Positions 23,330 through 36,309 of a stretch of 64,000 nt of DNA are shown in pieces (positions within the stretch are counted from its first letter, which is position 1; the number at the start of each line of letters is the position of its first letter). Where the stretch lies: assembly GCA_043228905.1 (NCBI GenBank), contig JBHGNT010000007.1, forward strand, positions 3,534,001 to 3,598,000, read 5' to 3'. The notes below the pieces were generated by a model. It was not told where the DNA came from and ran no database searches. It worked only from the letters and a program-made list of their open reading frames with translations. Position numbers and translations under genes: made by a program. The DNA comes from Azolla caroliniana (Eukaryota; Polypodiophyta).

Positions 23330-24700
23330 TGTCCATTAATGGAAGCCATTGGTAGAAACAACCATCTCGGTGCTTGGTGGTTCCATTTAGGCTCTAACAA
23401 TGAATTTACCATCATAGGAAAACCATCCCATTTCAACAGAAACGTTGATTGAGCCCTTTATGCTTCATCTGAGTTCCCTTCAATTGAGTCGTATCGTCCG
23501 GCAACCAAGATACTAGCTCGAACCAAATGTTGAGCAACACCTCATTGTGTGGGAGCTTTCGTTGCTGAAAAACATCAACATCCATATCTTCTGAAAAAAA
23601 CCAGAGTTTGTGCCTAGTTTCACTCCAACACATTGGAACACGCTGCCACCCTGCACTATAAATCCATGACCATGTGGGTGGAATTGTTCCGCCCATCCTT
23701 CCCCTGTTAGCTTCAAACCTTGTAAGGACCCCCACACAACTCTCCCATTCACACCACATGTTGCCACTATCCACAGACTTCTACTCGAAATGTTGATCAC
23801 CTATGCACAATCCCCAAAACAATGAGGTATCGATTCTAGAGAGTGTCCACATACCAGCATAACTTACACATTGGAACACACTGCCACCCTGCACTATAAA
23901 TCCATAACTTCAACAAGTCATATGATATGCCTTTATCCCTCCAACTATTGCGAGTCTGAGCAACACCCACTGATTTGGAACCAATGATTTGCCTTCCTAG
24001 CTTAGTACTATACTCAAAAAAACCCTCCAATTTGTTCGTTCCCAGTTTCAGCCACCATACCTCTAATGGATCCCACTCCAAATCACATAGGGGCTTGAAG
24101 TCAAATAGCCATAGTTTACAATCATTATCCAGCTTCCCTGGGTCCGGGTTCACTTGCCACTTCTTACCTTCCAACACTGCCAACCACTGCCATTGTCGGA
24201 CAAAGCACTTAGGTTTCCCCACAAGCGATACTCATTAGATGGGCACTTGCCATGGATAATTTGTCCAACACCCTCACCTACAAACCACCCATACCAAACC
24301 CCCTCTTCCTCATTCAACCTTTCTAGACCATCAACAACCTTATATATTAGTTGGGTCACCTTTTCTAGCCTGCCAATAATGCTACCAGTCTGACCCTCGC
24401 TCCTTTTCATTCTGAAAACCTCCCAATCTCTTACTGAACTAACATTGTACCCTAACATGTGCCCCATGGCAAATATTTTTTCTGTCCAAGCATCATACCG
24501 TCTTTGCTTTTAATCCAAGGGTTCCAAAACAACGGTTGTTGGAGCTCCAATGTTTTTGGTTGCATTAAGACCAACCCTTCTCTTACACTTGACTAGGACA
24601 TCATTATGGCACGGGCCACCCTGTCCTGTATACTAGCCGGTTCTTTCGACTTTAGGTTTGGACTGAACAACCACCACATCTTTGCCTTCCACCACATTTT
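23330..24700 (-). mobile_element. decayed L1-type LINE fragment (ORF2 3' part)
   Basis: Broken minus frames match the same ORF2 region as the larger LINE: QPLFWNPWIKSKDGMMLGQ-like coding near 24500, WYGWFVGEG near 24270, LWLFDFKPLCDLEWDP near 24090, and FFEYSTKLGRQ near 24010. Stops and shifts are frequent. A 36-bp word around ACTGCCACCCTGCACTATAA occurs twice (about 23634 and 23873), so the fragment also has an internal duplication. No 5' half is present. Confidence 0.75.
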
Positions 24701-26140
24701 AATCGTGTTATAAAAAACCATATTGTGGTGTGCATTCTTATGTGCATTTCACAATATAATATAAATATATAATTACACACTTCATAGTACATACATATAT
24801 TTATATGATAATATGTGACATATATATACATAATATACATGAAATGGAAAATAAAATTTTAGCATGTCATTTGACATGTATAATTTTTAGGGGCCTTTCA
24901 CATGAAAATGGAAATTGAAACTTTGTATGTCGCTTGACATACATTTTTATTAAGTGTATGTTTTTGATGGGCAAAATGGCCTTTAACAGGCATGACACCT
25001 GTCAAAATTTTGCCATGTTCTCCCATAGATGTCAATAAGATATCTATCTATCGATACTATGATATATGCTAGTTTGGTTAGTTTTATATATCACTCTTGA
25101 CAAACAAAGAATACTCGAGATGGCAAAATGAGCTCTTTTGAGCAATTCTTCGCATGTACCTTCAATGGTGTTCATGTAATGTCCTTTGATTTCACCCATT
25201 TCAGCTTGAGACTTGAATATATCTTCTAATATGAGTAGGAAATGGTCTCTCCAATGTCATTTTGACAAATGAAAGGACTTCTTACTCTGGGTTGAGTTGC
25301 ATAGTCTATGGGGGGACCCCTCAAAGAGTGATTGAGGGTCCTTGGAGCATAATTAGAATCAGACATTTTGGCAGTAAAAGTGTGATTGTTTTGCAATGCC
25401 ATTTGTCAAGGTCGAATATGAAGAGGAATGATATATAGGATCAAGCCTCCTAAATAAAAAAATATAGACTCACTTTGGAATCATTTGAGAAGGATATGGA
25501 TATTTTTGGTCTATGGAAGCAAAACCATTTTGTTGATGCAATTATTAGTTTGGAGAGATACATATATCAACATGTTGAGGCTCGATTTTCATCGTGATGT
25601 ATTTTTGCCTTATTCTCTTTTCTTCTCACACTTCTTGCACTACAAACATGTGTTAATATGTGTTTCTACATATGCCTCCCATAACAAATAACACCTAAGA
25701 ATGTTTTGGATAATGTTTTTGAGTAACATACCAACATGAATTTATGTCCCTTTGCAAAAATAGAGATTTCAAACAATCAATGGTCAACACAAGCTTGTGA
25801 AATCTATTGTTGCATTGCAAGCAATGAAAAAAAGAGAGAGTGAAATCCAATGTTCAAATAACAAAGCAAATTAGACTAGTGAATTTTATAGATGTTGTAG
25901 AGAAATCCAATGTTCTAGTAAGAATGCAAACGCAATTATATTACATTACATGTAATCATGTATCTAGGTCCAATAAACAACTATTAGGTATGTTGCACTT
26001 AACACTTAGAGAACTGTCATTTTAAAAACACACTACCAATGACAAGCAATATTAACATAAACCTTAAACTAAGTTACCAAAATGTAGTGTATATTCTTGC
26101 TGGAGGATTCCTTTTTAACCTCAGTTTGCGCATATTCCTT
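24701..26140. other. intergenic, no gene seen
   Basis: AT-rich sequence with a few small open frames lacking family features. Near-palindromic words such as CATGTCATTTGACATG (about 24864) resemble the LINE target at 10988, so this may be the remainder of the DNA into which the LINE inserted. Confidence 0.45.
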
Positions 26141-26149
26141 AGCACCACA

Positions 26150-26779
26150 GAAAAACCACATTTGAATAACAGCCGCATTTTCTCATGAAATTTAACATCA
26201 TGTCCCCATTATCATCCAGAGCTACCTCACAAAAGTGGGATCTCTGTTTGGATTGATCAAATCATGATGTGTAATACACTTCTCCTATGATTCAACATTA
26301 TGTTTCATTACAATCAAGCATCAGTTCATAGCAAACGGACTCCATCATATATGGACAACATTTCAGCATTACATCTCATAAAATTTTACGTTATGTTTCC
26401 ATTATCATCCAGAGCTACCTCACAGAAATGGGCTTCTCCATCTGGATTAATGAAATTATGTTCTATTACAATCAAGCATCATCTTACAGCAAAAGGATAA
26501 TGGACAACATTTCCATATTGCTCACATTTATCTCATGAGATTCAACATTATCTTCTCACAGAAATGGGCTTCTCCGTCTGGATTAATGAAGTTATGTTGT
26601 GCCGCATGCTCCTCCTAGGAGTCAACATTATGTTTTATTAAAATCAAGCATCATCTTACAGCAAAAGAACTATGGACAACATTTCCATATTGCCCACATT
26701 TTTCTTATGAGATTCAACATTATGCTCTCAATATAATCTAGAATCATATTAGCGAAATGATCATCTCTCCATATCTAAA
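26150..26779. repeat. decayed tandem array resembling the GNA1 3' end
   Basis: About six imperfect copies carry the ordered words TCATGA.ATTCAACATTATG, ATTACAATCAAGCATCATC, TTACAGCAAAAGG and CTCCGTCTGGATTAATGAAG. The same words in the same order, with substitutions, occur in the plus-strand view of the last exon part of GNA1 (about 26765-26890: CTCTCCATATCTAAATTAAT, then GACATTATGTTCACTACAAT). The array therefore looks like repeated copies of the GNA1 C-terminal coding end plus 3' UTR, immediately downstream of the gene. Confidence 0.75.
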
Positions 26780-27241
26780 TTAATCGAAGTATTGTGCCAT
26801 TTGCACAGCTTTCCTAGAGTACCCACATTTCTCGTAGAACCCGACATTATGTTCACTACAATCAAGGATCACCTTATAGCAATGGGCATCTCTGGCATAG
26901 TCTGTCAAGAACTGGATGATACGTTGTCCAAGGTGATGGCCGCGCATAGTCTCGTCCACAACTACATCTTCTATGTGACCAGCACGTCCACAGGCATGAA
27001 CAAACTTATTCTCTATGAGAAGGGTACCCGTGGCAATTATTCTACCCTTATCTTCAATCACAGCTATGAAGTATGGAGGAGGGCTACTGTTCTTCTTCTC
27101 TGTGTTGAAGATCTCTCCGAATCTTCTGGTAAACTCTGGTTCTGAGACACTGCCAACAGTAGTGAGCTTAGATAGAAGATCTAAGAATCCTTTCGAGAAA
27201 TCAGAAGGAGAGAGAGGACGTATGATATACTCCTTATTCAT
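26780..27241 (-). CDS. GNA1: glucosamine 6-phosphate N-acetyltransferase (GNAT family)
   Basis: The enzyme acetylates glucosamine-6-phosphate with acetyl-CoA to give GlcNAc-6-phosphate, a step in UDP-GlcNAc synthesis for N-glycans, GPI anchors and O-GlcNAc. One uninterrupted exon encodes 153 residues, close to the usual plant length (about 150). The N-terminal IRPLSPSDFSKGFLDLLSKL region leads to AGHIEDVVVD and the acetyl-CoA loop RGHHLGQ (about residues 100-106). The C-terminal YKVILDCSEHNVGFYEKCGY and QMAQYFD are hallmarks of this family. The ATG at 27241 is the first in frame and follows a GA-rich leader. Its last third is the apparent source of the adjacent 26.1-26.8 kb array. Confidence 0.95.
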   Translation of the reverse strand: MNKEYIIRPLSPSDFSKGFLDLLSKLTTVGSVSEPEFTRRFGEIFNTEKKNSSPPPYFIAVIEDKGRIIATGTLLIENKFVHACGRAGHIEDVVVDETMRGHHLGQRIIQFLTDYARDAHCYKVILDCSEHNVGFYEKCGYSRKAVQMAQYFD

Positions 27242-27242
27242 G

Positions 27243-27273
<31 letters not shown>

Positions 27274-28875
27274 TCCCAAATAAATGTATGGAAAAAATAG
27301 CCTTGTCAATTTGCTAACAATCAGAGCATCAGAAAACGGCGGGGGAGAAGGATTTTTCTGCAATTTCCATAGATTTTAGGGTTGAATGAATGAATGTTTA
27401 CCTGAAAAACATATGCAGGACATGACAGTGTAACTCGTTCTAGGGTGGATTGAGGTGGAGGCATACCTTATAGCCTGTAGGAGACGATTGTTTCAATGAT
27501 GGTGGAGGAGGAGGTATCTTCCTGGGAGGGATGTCTCGGTTACTGCAAGTGAAGAAGAAGAAGAAGATCTGAAACAAAGAAGAGGAGAAGAGCAAAATTG
27601 AAGCAGAAGAAGAGCTAAACAAAATCGTGGAGGAAGGGCACAGGCACAGGGAAGGAATTCCGTATAAAACAGGCGGGCCATTTCTGTAATTTCCCAAGAC
27701 CATATAATATGTATTATGAGCTTATATTATAGTTTCTCCATGATCTATGAAACAAACATTTTGCTCAAGTCTCTCCATGTGTTCGATGGCATGTAGAGTT
27801 TTGAAAATAGAAATCCTTAGGTCTCCTCCGGAGTTTCAATTTGATCAATTCTAATCAAAACACTTAGCTCTGCTGATCTTACTACACATTTATCATCGGA
27901 CAATTTAACTCCTATAGACCTGTTGTGCACTTGAACAAATTTTTTTTGCCTTGGTTTATCACTTTTATGGATGATGTTACCTTTGGAAAACTTGGTAAAC
28001 GCGTGTGTTGCACCATATTCTACAACGAAACCTCTACAAATTGTTTGTTGGATTTGTGGTGGATTCCTTCAAACTAACCATGGTGTAAAAATCAACCAAA
28101 ACTACACATAATTTGCTTGTATTTGGTTTTTTAATAGCCTATGTTTTACTCATAGTCGAAAGTACATGACCCCATCTTTGTCAATTACAATCAACCCCAC
28201 AACAAAACACTAGCATGGATGTGTGGAAGTTTCTCAAGCATAATAGTGTCTACGGAAGCATCACTAAGAGAAGGACAAGGACAAAGGAAGATGTCAAAGT
28301 TTGCCACTACCAAGTTTAATGATAAAGAAAGTTGTAGACATGCAACTACGCACAATAGCCACACATGTAATTGCACCTTTCATGCTACATATCTACGAGA
28401 CACTTACGAATTTCAATGAGTGGCTTCAAAGTAACTTATGGTCTCACTTATATATTGCTCATAGCACAACAAATAATAGATTAGGTGGAGTGATAACATC
28501 TCAACGTAAGATGCTGTATAGGACCAAACAACTAGCTAGAAAATAATCATTGAGCGAATAAAAAAGTATCCATTCATATACATGTTTCCCATTACCATAA
28601 TTGAGAAAATAATACAAATGCTTGCCAAAGACCAAATACAATGTTTACACTTCAAATGTCTGGGAAGATAAGTCATGGCAAGTAAATGCATGAGTAGTAA
28701 CATTTATAACAATCGTTTTAATTTTCTTCAAAAATGGCAGCAGCCATTAATCCAATTGCATGTTAGACTGTTCGACCAAGAAAACCTTTAGGACCCAAAT
28801 TTATACACAAAGCTTATGGTTCAAGTGACGATCATGTTGTTGGCTGGGATCTCCATCTGAACACTTTGAGACAAC
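27242..28875. other. GNA1 upstream region and spacer
   Basis: A GA tract (27243-27270 on the plus strand as CT) directly precedes the GNA1 start codon. The stretch to about 27700 is purine-rich on the minus strand and may hold the 5' UTR. From about 28070 to 28240 the words CCAAAACTACACATAATTTGCTTGTA and CAACCCCACAACAAA recur at 39370-39490, marking a dispersed repeat. No gene was recognised. Confidence 0.45.
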
Positions 28876-31800
28876 TCATTTGAGTTTTTCTTGTAGGTGC
28901 AAACGCTGCATGGCTAACACTTGCTCGTTGCATTTCACACATCGGAAAGATAAGCTGGCTATACACCTTGTTCTCAAGCAATAATAGCAATATCGATGTT
29001 GACATGGATGTGCTACATATGGTATGATGATGGGGCATCGCTCGCAAATGGGGCATGCGTCATCTTTTATCATCGTCTTTGTCAGGTGCCCATTAGAAAA
29101 TGGAAACGTGAGAGCCTTCTTGATTGATGTGATATTCAGCAATGGCAATATTAGCAACAAAAGTTCCTGATAAACCAAGATAAAACAAAATAACCATATC
29201 ATTCACCACAAATGTCAGGCAATCAGGGTAATATCCTTTCCATGGAAGTTATTGGGAGCTACAAACAAAACCAATCAGGAGCAAAGCACAGTATAAACAT
29301 TTTCCATGACAGATTATTAGAGGATCCCAGTTTCAACCACCATGACAGATCACGCTAAGGATCCATAACATACGTTTAGCTATCTTTCTCAAGTATTCTT
29401 GGGGCCAACATTATATTTTCTAGTAAGTAGCATGTACTAAAGGAAACACTGCAGAGCAATGTGATTCTTCCAAAGCTTCGAGGATTATTCTATCAGAGAG
29501 AGATTATTCTACAACTAAGCTAAACTAATCCTACTGATGACTTTAGTACAAGAATACTTATTTCAGTGTATCACTCTCCATATGACATTCATTGTACAAA
29601 AGAAAACTCACATATTCAACAATAAAGGAATACTCACCGAAAATTCATGCCAAACAAGCTGTCGATTCATATATTCAAAACTGACTGTTCGATTCATATT
29701 TGGTCTTTCATATACAAGCCTTGCACTTAAAAATCTTTCAATCAAACTTCGGTACCTAGAAACCAGATAAACAAATGGCTTTAATCTAATTTTATTGATG
29801 GAATGAAAACAATCCACTGTTTACTAAAATTTGAGTATCATGAATTTTAATATATTATGTTTCTATAAAGTTAAGAGTGTCAGCCTGCTGTTTCTTCAAA
29901 TTTATTTCACAAAATTATATAACCAAGTAATAAACGAAAAAACTTGATCATTAGAAGAAAATTACCTCTCTTTTTATTGTTAATGAGAAAATTATTTCTT
30001 TATTTTACAAGAAGATGACAAACACACTGAATATTGGATTAAATTGTGTAATTTTCCCTTACATGATTCAGCTGTATATTTGTCAAAATACAAGCAAAAT
30101 AAAATAAATTATTTTACCGGCCTGTCCGAAGAAATAGAAGGAGATTGACAAAACTTGCAGCCTTGTATACATTTTCTGCTTTCTGAAGTAAAACCCATGC
30201 TTTATGCCTCCAATGATTCTTCATTTTTAATCACAAAATAAAAAAAGTATCAGCTTCAAGCAATCGATGAAGTCAATTGTATACGTGCATCAACAAACCA
30301 CCTTATGCAACATCAAATCAGATCTACTTAACCATGACTTGTGAATCTTGATTCATGAGAGGCAACAACAATCACAAAATAATATAATAAAATTATAGAC
30401 CTAGCTAATTGTAAAGAGGCAAACAGCTGATACTCAAAATCATGTATAGATGTAATACATATATATAAATTGACATGTGACTGATGAAATTCTCGATCTT
30501 ATAATACAGATACATGGTTCCCTGTAGGCAGTAACTCATTTTTAAACAATCAGCTCATCAGGTAAATCTCTCAGAGACTTTTTTGGTAGCTGACTCATGA
30601 ATAATAAGTTTCTGGAAAGAAAGCACTACAGGCAAACAGCTGATCCTCATAAATTATGTATACATGTAATATGTATATATAAATTGTAGCTGTGAATGAT
30701 GTAATTCTCAATATATAGGTTTATAAACCTAGCTAATTGTTGACCACAAAAGAGACAAACATCTGATTCTTAAAATTATGTATAAATGTAATATGTATGT
30801 ATAAATCGTCTCTGTGAATGATGAAATTCTCAATATTATAATACAGGTATATGACCCCCTGTGGGATACAACAGCTACGAGGATAAGCAGGTAATTGCTT
30901 ATTTTGAACAATCAGACTATAAAGGTACCAGTCTCAGAAGCTTTGTTTGTAGCTAACCCACAAATAATGTAAGTTTCTGGAAAGAAGGCACTAGACAAGA
31001 TCACGGTACTTAATTCAGTTTAAATTGAATGGTCTGCCGGCTAGATATGACAGCTAGATAGAAACATTTGGAGATGTCCTTTATGTAGCCGGAAAGAAGC
31101 ATTTAGCTACCATTCCTTTATGTGCCCAGAACTTCTCTGGACTGTGGTACCTTCTAATACCTATCGAGGTGTCATGTCACCCGTGTTTTAAAGGATACAA
31201 AGTTTGAGATCTCTGAATGATGTGAAGAGGCAATTTGCAAAACGCGAAGGTATTTTCTGCAGCAAACTAGCCAGTTCGGCCTCAAGACTACCCCAACTCA
31301 CGGAAATGAATAGGCGATGACTTGGCTGAATCGAACATACATCCACAGGTCTAACACGTATAAAGAAACCTGCAAGCCAGCAATGCTAATAAGCTTATAC
31401 ACATGTGCAGTTGAACCACGTTTTAGCACAGTAAAAATCTCCAAAAAAAAAAAGAACGGAAGAGGATATCTCAATCTTTCTGATAGGATCTTTGGGCATT
31501 GAAAGGGACGTAGAAGAAGCGGGGCTTCAAAAGGAAGGAGAGGGATTTAAACCCTCAGTAAACAGCAGTCTACTTAGATTTTCTCGCCTAAAGCATAGTT
31601 GAATGTAGATATCATGAATAGGAGGTAGAGTGGAAGGGATACCGAGCCTAGCTTTCTAGGGGGAAGGCAATATGTCATTCACTGTTTGCTCCCAGGATAG
31701 ATATAGACCATATCGTAGGTTTCTTTCTCTTGACCAAACATGTAACCTGCGCCCCAAAACCAATCTAGAAATCTAAGGAAGAGTTCTCCAAATAATTTGT

Positions 31801-34346
31801 AAAACCATTACCATTTTGATGATTGACCTCTGCCAGAATAAATTCTACACTACCTGACATTGTCATAATATCTGCTAGCTTGAGTACAGAGACAACCATA
31901 AAGAATAAACAGACACCAAGTTGTTGGATGTCTTCCAATGATTGCAAAATTACCTCTCCTATAAAACTTCAAGAGTGAATGTACTAACTTTCAAACTAGA
32001 AGAAAAGATCCATCACCAACCAAGAAATCACAAAGTTTGGTGAACCATATTAAATGGGTGTTGACAAAGGGAAACTATTTGACTTGGTTTTGCTTGCCTT
32101 ACGCAGCAAGATCAGATTACATTTCCTCATTTGAAAAATGCACGAAAATCAGAATCCTTCTCCTGTGTGTGTGTGTGTGAACAGATATTAGCCCCACTAT
32201 AAGGTACACTTTTTACACACATCAGATGACGGACTCCTCATCATGCCCTCTTATATTTACATTGATCACATGCACTGTAAAGTGACATAAGGCAGTTGTA
32301 GTTGTCCTCAGATCAGTTAGAGATTGAGGTAGGCAGACATGCACACACTTTTAGAAGAAAGAATCTGCCAATTATGTCATTATGGAATGTAATCTGAAGA
32401 GCGCCATTTATGTCACAATATTGTTTTGCAGATAATAAGCGGGAGATATCATTGCCTCATCAACCAAGCCTTAGGCCCAGTAACAAGGTGATGGAATACG
32501 TGGACCAACAGTGCTTGGGGCTATTCTTGCTAGAACTCAAGAAACATAGCAAGAGGTTGTTGAAGGATAACAATACAGCCACACAAGTTCATCCAGAAAG
32601 ATCAATCACAACTTTCTTTAGCCCCATCACTTCTACTCATGCTACAAGTCAATCAATGGTTACACGAATGGGCTCCCAATCAGGACATTGCAGAGGGGTT
32701 AGAATCAATCGGGCAATAGCAATTTAAAATAGTGGCCTCGTGGATCATGTTCTCACCACCCTTGTCATTGATAGATAAAGAACATTATCTCCCGTTATTT
32801 AGGTGCTTCCTTTGCTTCGGAGTCTCTCCACTCCGTTAGATACCTTTTCAAGACATAAATTACAACCTATCTAACTTACGAATCTTACATTTATAGTAAC
32901 AGGATTCTTTAGTCACTTAGTTACATTTATTTTGGTTTTTTGTTCTCAAAGCAAGAAAACATTTTAAGATGTAATCTCTTGTTTGGTCTTATGAGCCATT
33001 TTGGCCTCCCCCCCCCAACGCACACACACTTTTGCCCCTTCTCTCCAATTCTGGTTAATGCTTTCGGAATTCATACTTAGATTGAAGGAGGATATTCAAG
33101 CTTATAAATGCCCTCTTACATTGAACCTTATAAAAATCAGTGTGACTATTTATCATGCGTCTTATAAGGATATCTACCAATATAACCCCCAGCCCTAAAT
33201 ATAAGAATATCCTGCCCAATGTATGGGCCAAAATACAGTACCTGGCCACTGTCACCCCATCTTCGAAATGCGGATACCATCTGCAATCGAGCCCAGCCAT
33301 AACGACCAACTATGAAGGCTAAACAATAGCCAATCTTCTGATGTTTTGTCAAACCTGGACCCTCAAGGCCAGTTCGAACTGTATTTTGGAAAGAAAATCA
33401 TTAGATACACAAATCATCTCTCTGACTCTCTCTAGTTTTAAAAGAAAATAAGACATCATATTAGTTTTACAAAATAATTCTGTATCTTCAATAATAGTGA
33501 CATTTCTGCTCATTTATCCTAGTAATTGATTTCATTTAATATGCTAGCATATCTGAAGAATATAGACCTTTCCCAAGCGTAACCAGAGAAAGGAAAGCTC
33601 GTTCATCTCTATATCTAAGGTTCATAAGAGCAATCCCAGGAGTTGGCTTGTCCACCCAAATTGAAAATCTCCAGATAAGAAATTCAAGGCAGGCATCCAG
33701 CTCATGCTCATAGCGAGACAGAAATCCTGGCTGCACATGGGAATTCCAAAACATTATAAGCATTCAAACAGCCAAACATCTATTGCACTGCCTTCTTATT
33801 TTCCTATGCCCTATGTATCATTAAATTAAGAAATTTCAGTTAGTATATGAAATAAGAGGTTGGATTAGTAATAAAGATCACTATGTAGAGAGTTTGGAAA
33901 CATATTTCTCCTATACTTTTTAGAAGTAACATTTGGAAAACAAGCCAAATTGAAATAAAATATGTCATCCATTCACCTAGTCTTACAACTAAGAAAGAGT
34001 CACCTTTATAAAAGAATCATTACTTCTTGGAAAACATAAGCAACATATCCTGAAATTCATACTTTAAAACCATTTTCAAAACTTCAGAGTGGGTCTTAAA
34101 ACAATAAGAGTGATAATACCAATAGCTTATATCAAGTTGTCATAAAATGATAATGTTGGTGCAAGATATTATTCTAACAATTTGCTCTTAGCAGTAGCAT
34201 ACCTGCATGAAAGAAAATACTCTAGTGAGCTGCTCTTTAAGCATGGCTGTCATCTCTACATCTAATTTGGCAGCATCCAACTGACTCACCCTTGATATGG
34301 GGATCCATGGTATCACTCTCTGTGAATGCACAACATTCAGCCATTT
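28876..34346 (-). CDS. PEX2: PEX2, peroxisomal RING-type E3 ligase (first exon not found)
   Basis: PEX2 is a membrane subunit of the PEX2-PEX10-PEX12 ubiquitin ligase that recycles PEX5 during peroxisomal matrix-protein import. Exons in coding order: 34346-34203, 33730-33568, 33378-33242, 30218-30118, 29755-29638, 29166-28876. Borders are GT..AG and phases match, giving 318 codons including the stop. Landmarks: ISRVSQLDAAKLDVEM, FLSRYEHELDACLEF, IWRFSIWVDKPTPG, VRTGLEGPGL, FRRWGDS, NMNRTVSFEYMNRQLVW, and a C-terminal C3HC4 RING with CPIC, CQHRYCYYCLRTRC and CVKC. No ATG precedes this frame in the first exon listed, so about 20 N-terminal residues come from an upstream exon. An ATG at 38602 is a weak candidate; its splice phase does not fit directly. 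Confidence 0.93.
30395..30990. repeat. imperfect tandem repeats in PEX2 intron
   Basis: Three copies of a block with CAAACA.CTGAT and ATGTAATATGTATATATAAAT start near 30421, 30633 and 30757. Two longer copies also share GTTTCTGGAAAGAA and CCTAGCTAATTGT. Units are about 120-330 bp. Confidence 0.75.
32190..32998 (+). mobile_element. RTE-type LINE 3' remnant, copy 1 (in PEX2 intron)
   Basis: Broken plus frames match the C-terminal part of two further copies in this window: [11 protein letters not shown] near 32360, then GLFLLELKKHSKRLLKDN near 32517. The 3' UTR ends TAAGATGTAATCTCTTGTTTGG (32966-32987), as in the other copies. It lies in the long PEX2 intron, antisense to the gene. No RT domain is left. 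Confidence 0.7.
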
Positions 34347-34858
34347 CTATAACATATCAAAGATGAAGATATTATGCTAAACACAATCATACTTGAGGTA
34401 GATTTGCCTCCATCATTGATCTCCGTAAGTAATGAAAACCCTCATGTATTATTAGCCTGGATAAAAAAGAATGCACAATTTTAAAATTTGTTTATGCAGC
34501 ACCGAATAACAAGGTGAAACAAAGCTTCAAGTGAGCGTCCAAAAATCAACTTTACACTTGGGTATTTGAAGGTCTAAATAATTTTATTAAAAGTTTTCAT
34601 AACTTTCAATATTTGTTACAAAATCATTTCAAAAAATTTAGACACTACACATGCCTGCCCTAAGACTTAGAAAAAATTAGATATTAATATAGAAAATAAG
34701 TCATTAGATGGGGAAGAGAGAGAGCAAATCAATGTAAGATGGGAAACAAGGAGAGATAAAGATGGAATTGTTACATGGATATCTAAAAACACAAAAAGTT
34801 TAGGGTTTAGGGTTTTCCCAATATTGACAGCGCTAAGGCTATTTGAGGCTTTGTTACA

Positions 34859-35864
34859 TGTTGATATATTGTGATAGTGATGTATGAACATGCTTAGGAT
34901 AGCTAGGGCTTATTATCTCATTTAGAGTTTTTTACTCTAGTCCAAAAGTATAACTCTTCATGTTGAGGCACTAATGTGCTATTTGAAATATATTTTCTCC
35001 TATTATCTGCTGCCGATGTACTTCAGCAATGGAATCCAGCAGTTGGTATTAGAGTAGGTCACCGTCTTCTTTAGGTTAAGGGTTTAAAGTACACAGCATT
35101 CTGTGTCCACCTCAGAACAGTACAACCAGGTTCAAATCAGTGAACCAAGCTGCAATAAACTCTACCATTGAGCTACACGTCTCATCGTCTGCTATGTGCA
35201 TATTAGCATACTTTCTGACAGTCTCTTGAACTACAATATTCTTACATCAGGTTATTTGATCACTTGGTGACTTGCAATGGAAAAATGTATTCAAGATGCT
35301 GGCCCTTGAGGAAAAATTAGCTGGATCCAACCACCCATTGTGGACTTCTATGATGAGGCACATATTGGTGACGAATGGCTTATGGAACATTGTGTAGGGC
35401 GTCGAAATGTGTCCAACACCTGCAAATATAATGATACAAAGTGATGTGGATGATGTTGAAGATGATTTTCATTTTCCTGGTCTTGTTGCAATACCTATTG
35501 CAAATACTGCAGAGCAGATTGGCTGGGATAGTTTAAAGCTTTTCCAAAAGCTTTGGCTTACTACCTTTGGTGGATTGATTTCATTCCACATAGCTTGGCA
35601 ATTCCTATGTATCAATGCCAGCTCCATGTTCATCACATCCCTCTTAGGGGGGATTTGTTGATATGTTGTGCTAGTGATGTGTGAACACACTTAAAATTAA
35701 GTACGTGTTACATTTAGGATGGCTAGGGCTTTTTTACATCTTTAAAAGTTTTTGCCCTAGCCCAAAAGTATAACCCTTATGGTTAAGGCACTAATGTGCT
35801 CTTCCTTTTTTAAATATATTCTCTCCTATTTTCAGCAATTTTCTGTTGCATGTCTGCTTCTTCA
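34859..35864 (+). mobile_element. miniature copia-like LTR element with gag remnant
   Basis: Two similar direct repeats, 34859-35025 and 35656-35864, begin TGTTGATAT and end TTCA. They share GATGGCTAGGGCTT-like and CCAAAAGTATAAC words. TGGTATTAGAGT (about 35044), a one-mismatch tRNA-Met primer site, follows the first, and a TTAGGGGGG polypurine tract precedes the second. Flanks GTTACA and GTGACA match at 5 of 6 bases. Between them a frame near 35308-35398 reads KLAGSNHPLWTSMMRHILV, resembling copia gag. The whole element is only about 1 kb and has no pol. It lies upstream of the PEX2 exons. Confidence 0.75.
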
Positions 35865-36309
35865 GTGACATAATCTAAAAGTAACAAAAGATGCTTCAGG
35901 ATAACATTTTAATGTATGATTAGAGAGAAAATTGATTTACCTATCGAGGGCATGCACTCTACATATTAAGTTCTTCTGAAGATGAAATCATATGATACGT
36001 TGATGAAGAACACGTGCTAAATTTTGAAAGAAGACATAAATGCTACACAAAGAGGACTTGAGATTTTGTTTCAGTATCTCCAAAGAAGGTCAGCAAAAGT
36101 GATTATTTACACTTAAGTCTCTTAAGACTTCCTAGTAAATTGATAATATTCCGAAACAGAATGATTTTGTGGTAAATTTTGAATATCTATAATGGTATAG
36201 TGACAATTTTCTATGAACAAAACTTGCATCATTGTTCAGTTGGCAACTCACACTACCAATTGTTCGAGTTTACATGCATCTAGTAAAAAGGAAAGAGAGA
36301 AATGTATAC

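Noticed and set aside
10437-25040. Large DNA transposon enclosing the LINE nest
   Set aside because: Both flanks have loosely similar TTGA.GGGCA and GTATGTC words, but I could not define terminal inverted repeats or a target duplication.
34798-34818. Telomere-like TTTAGGG words
   Set aside because: Only two units; too short to be an interstitial telomere.
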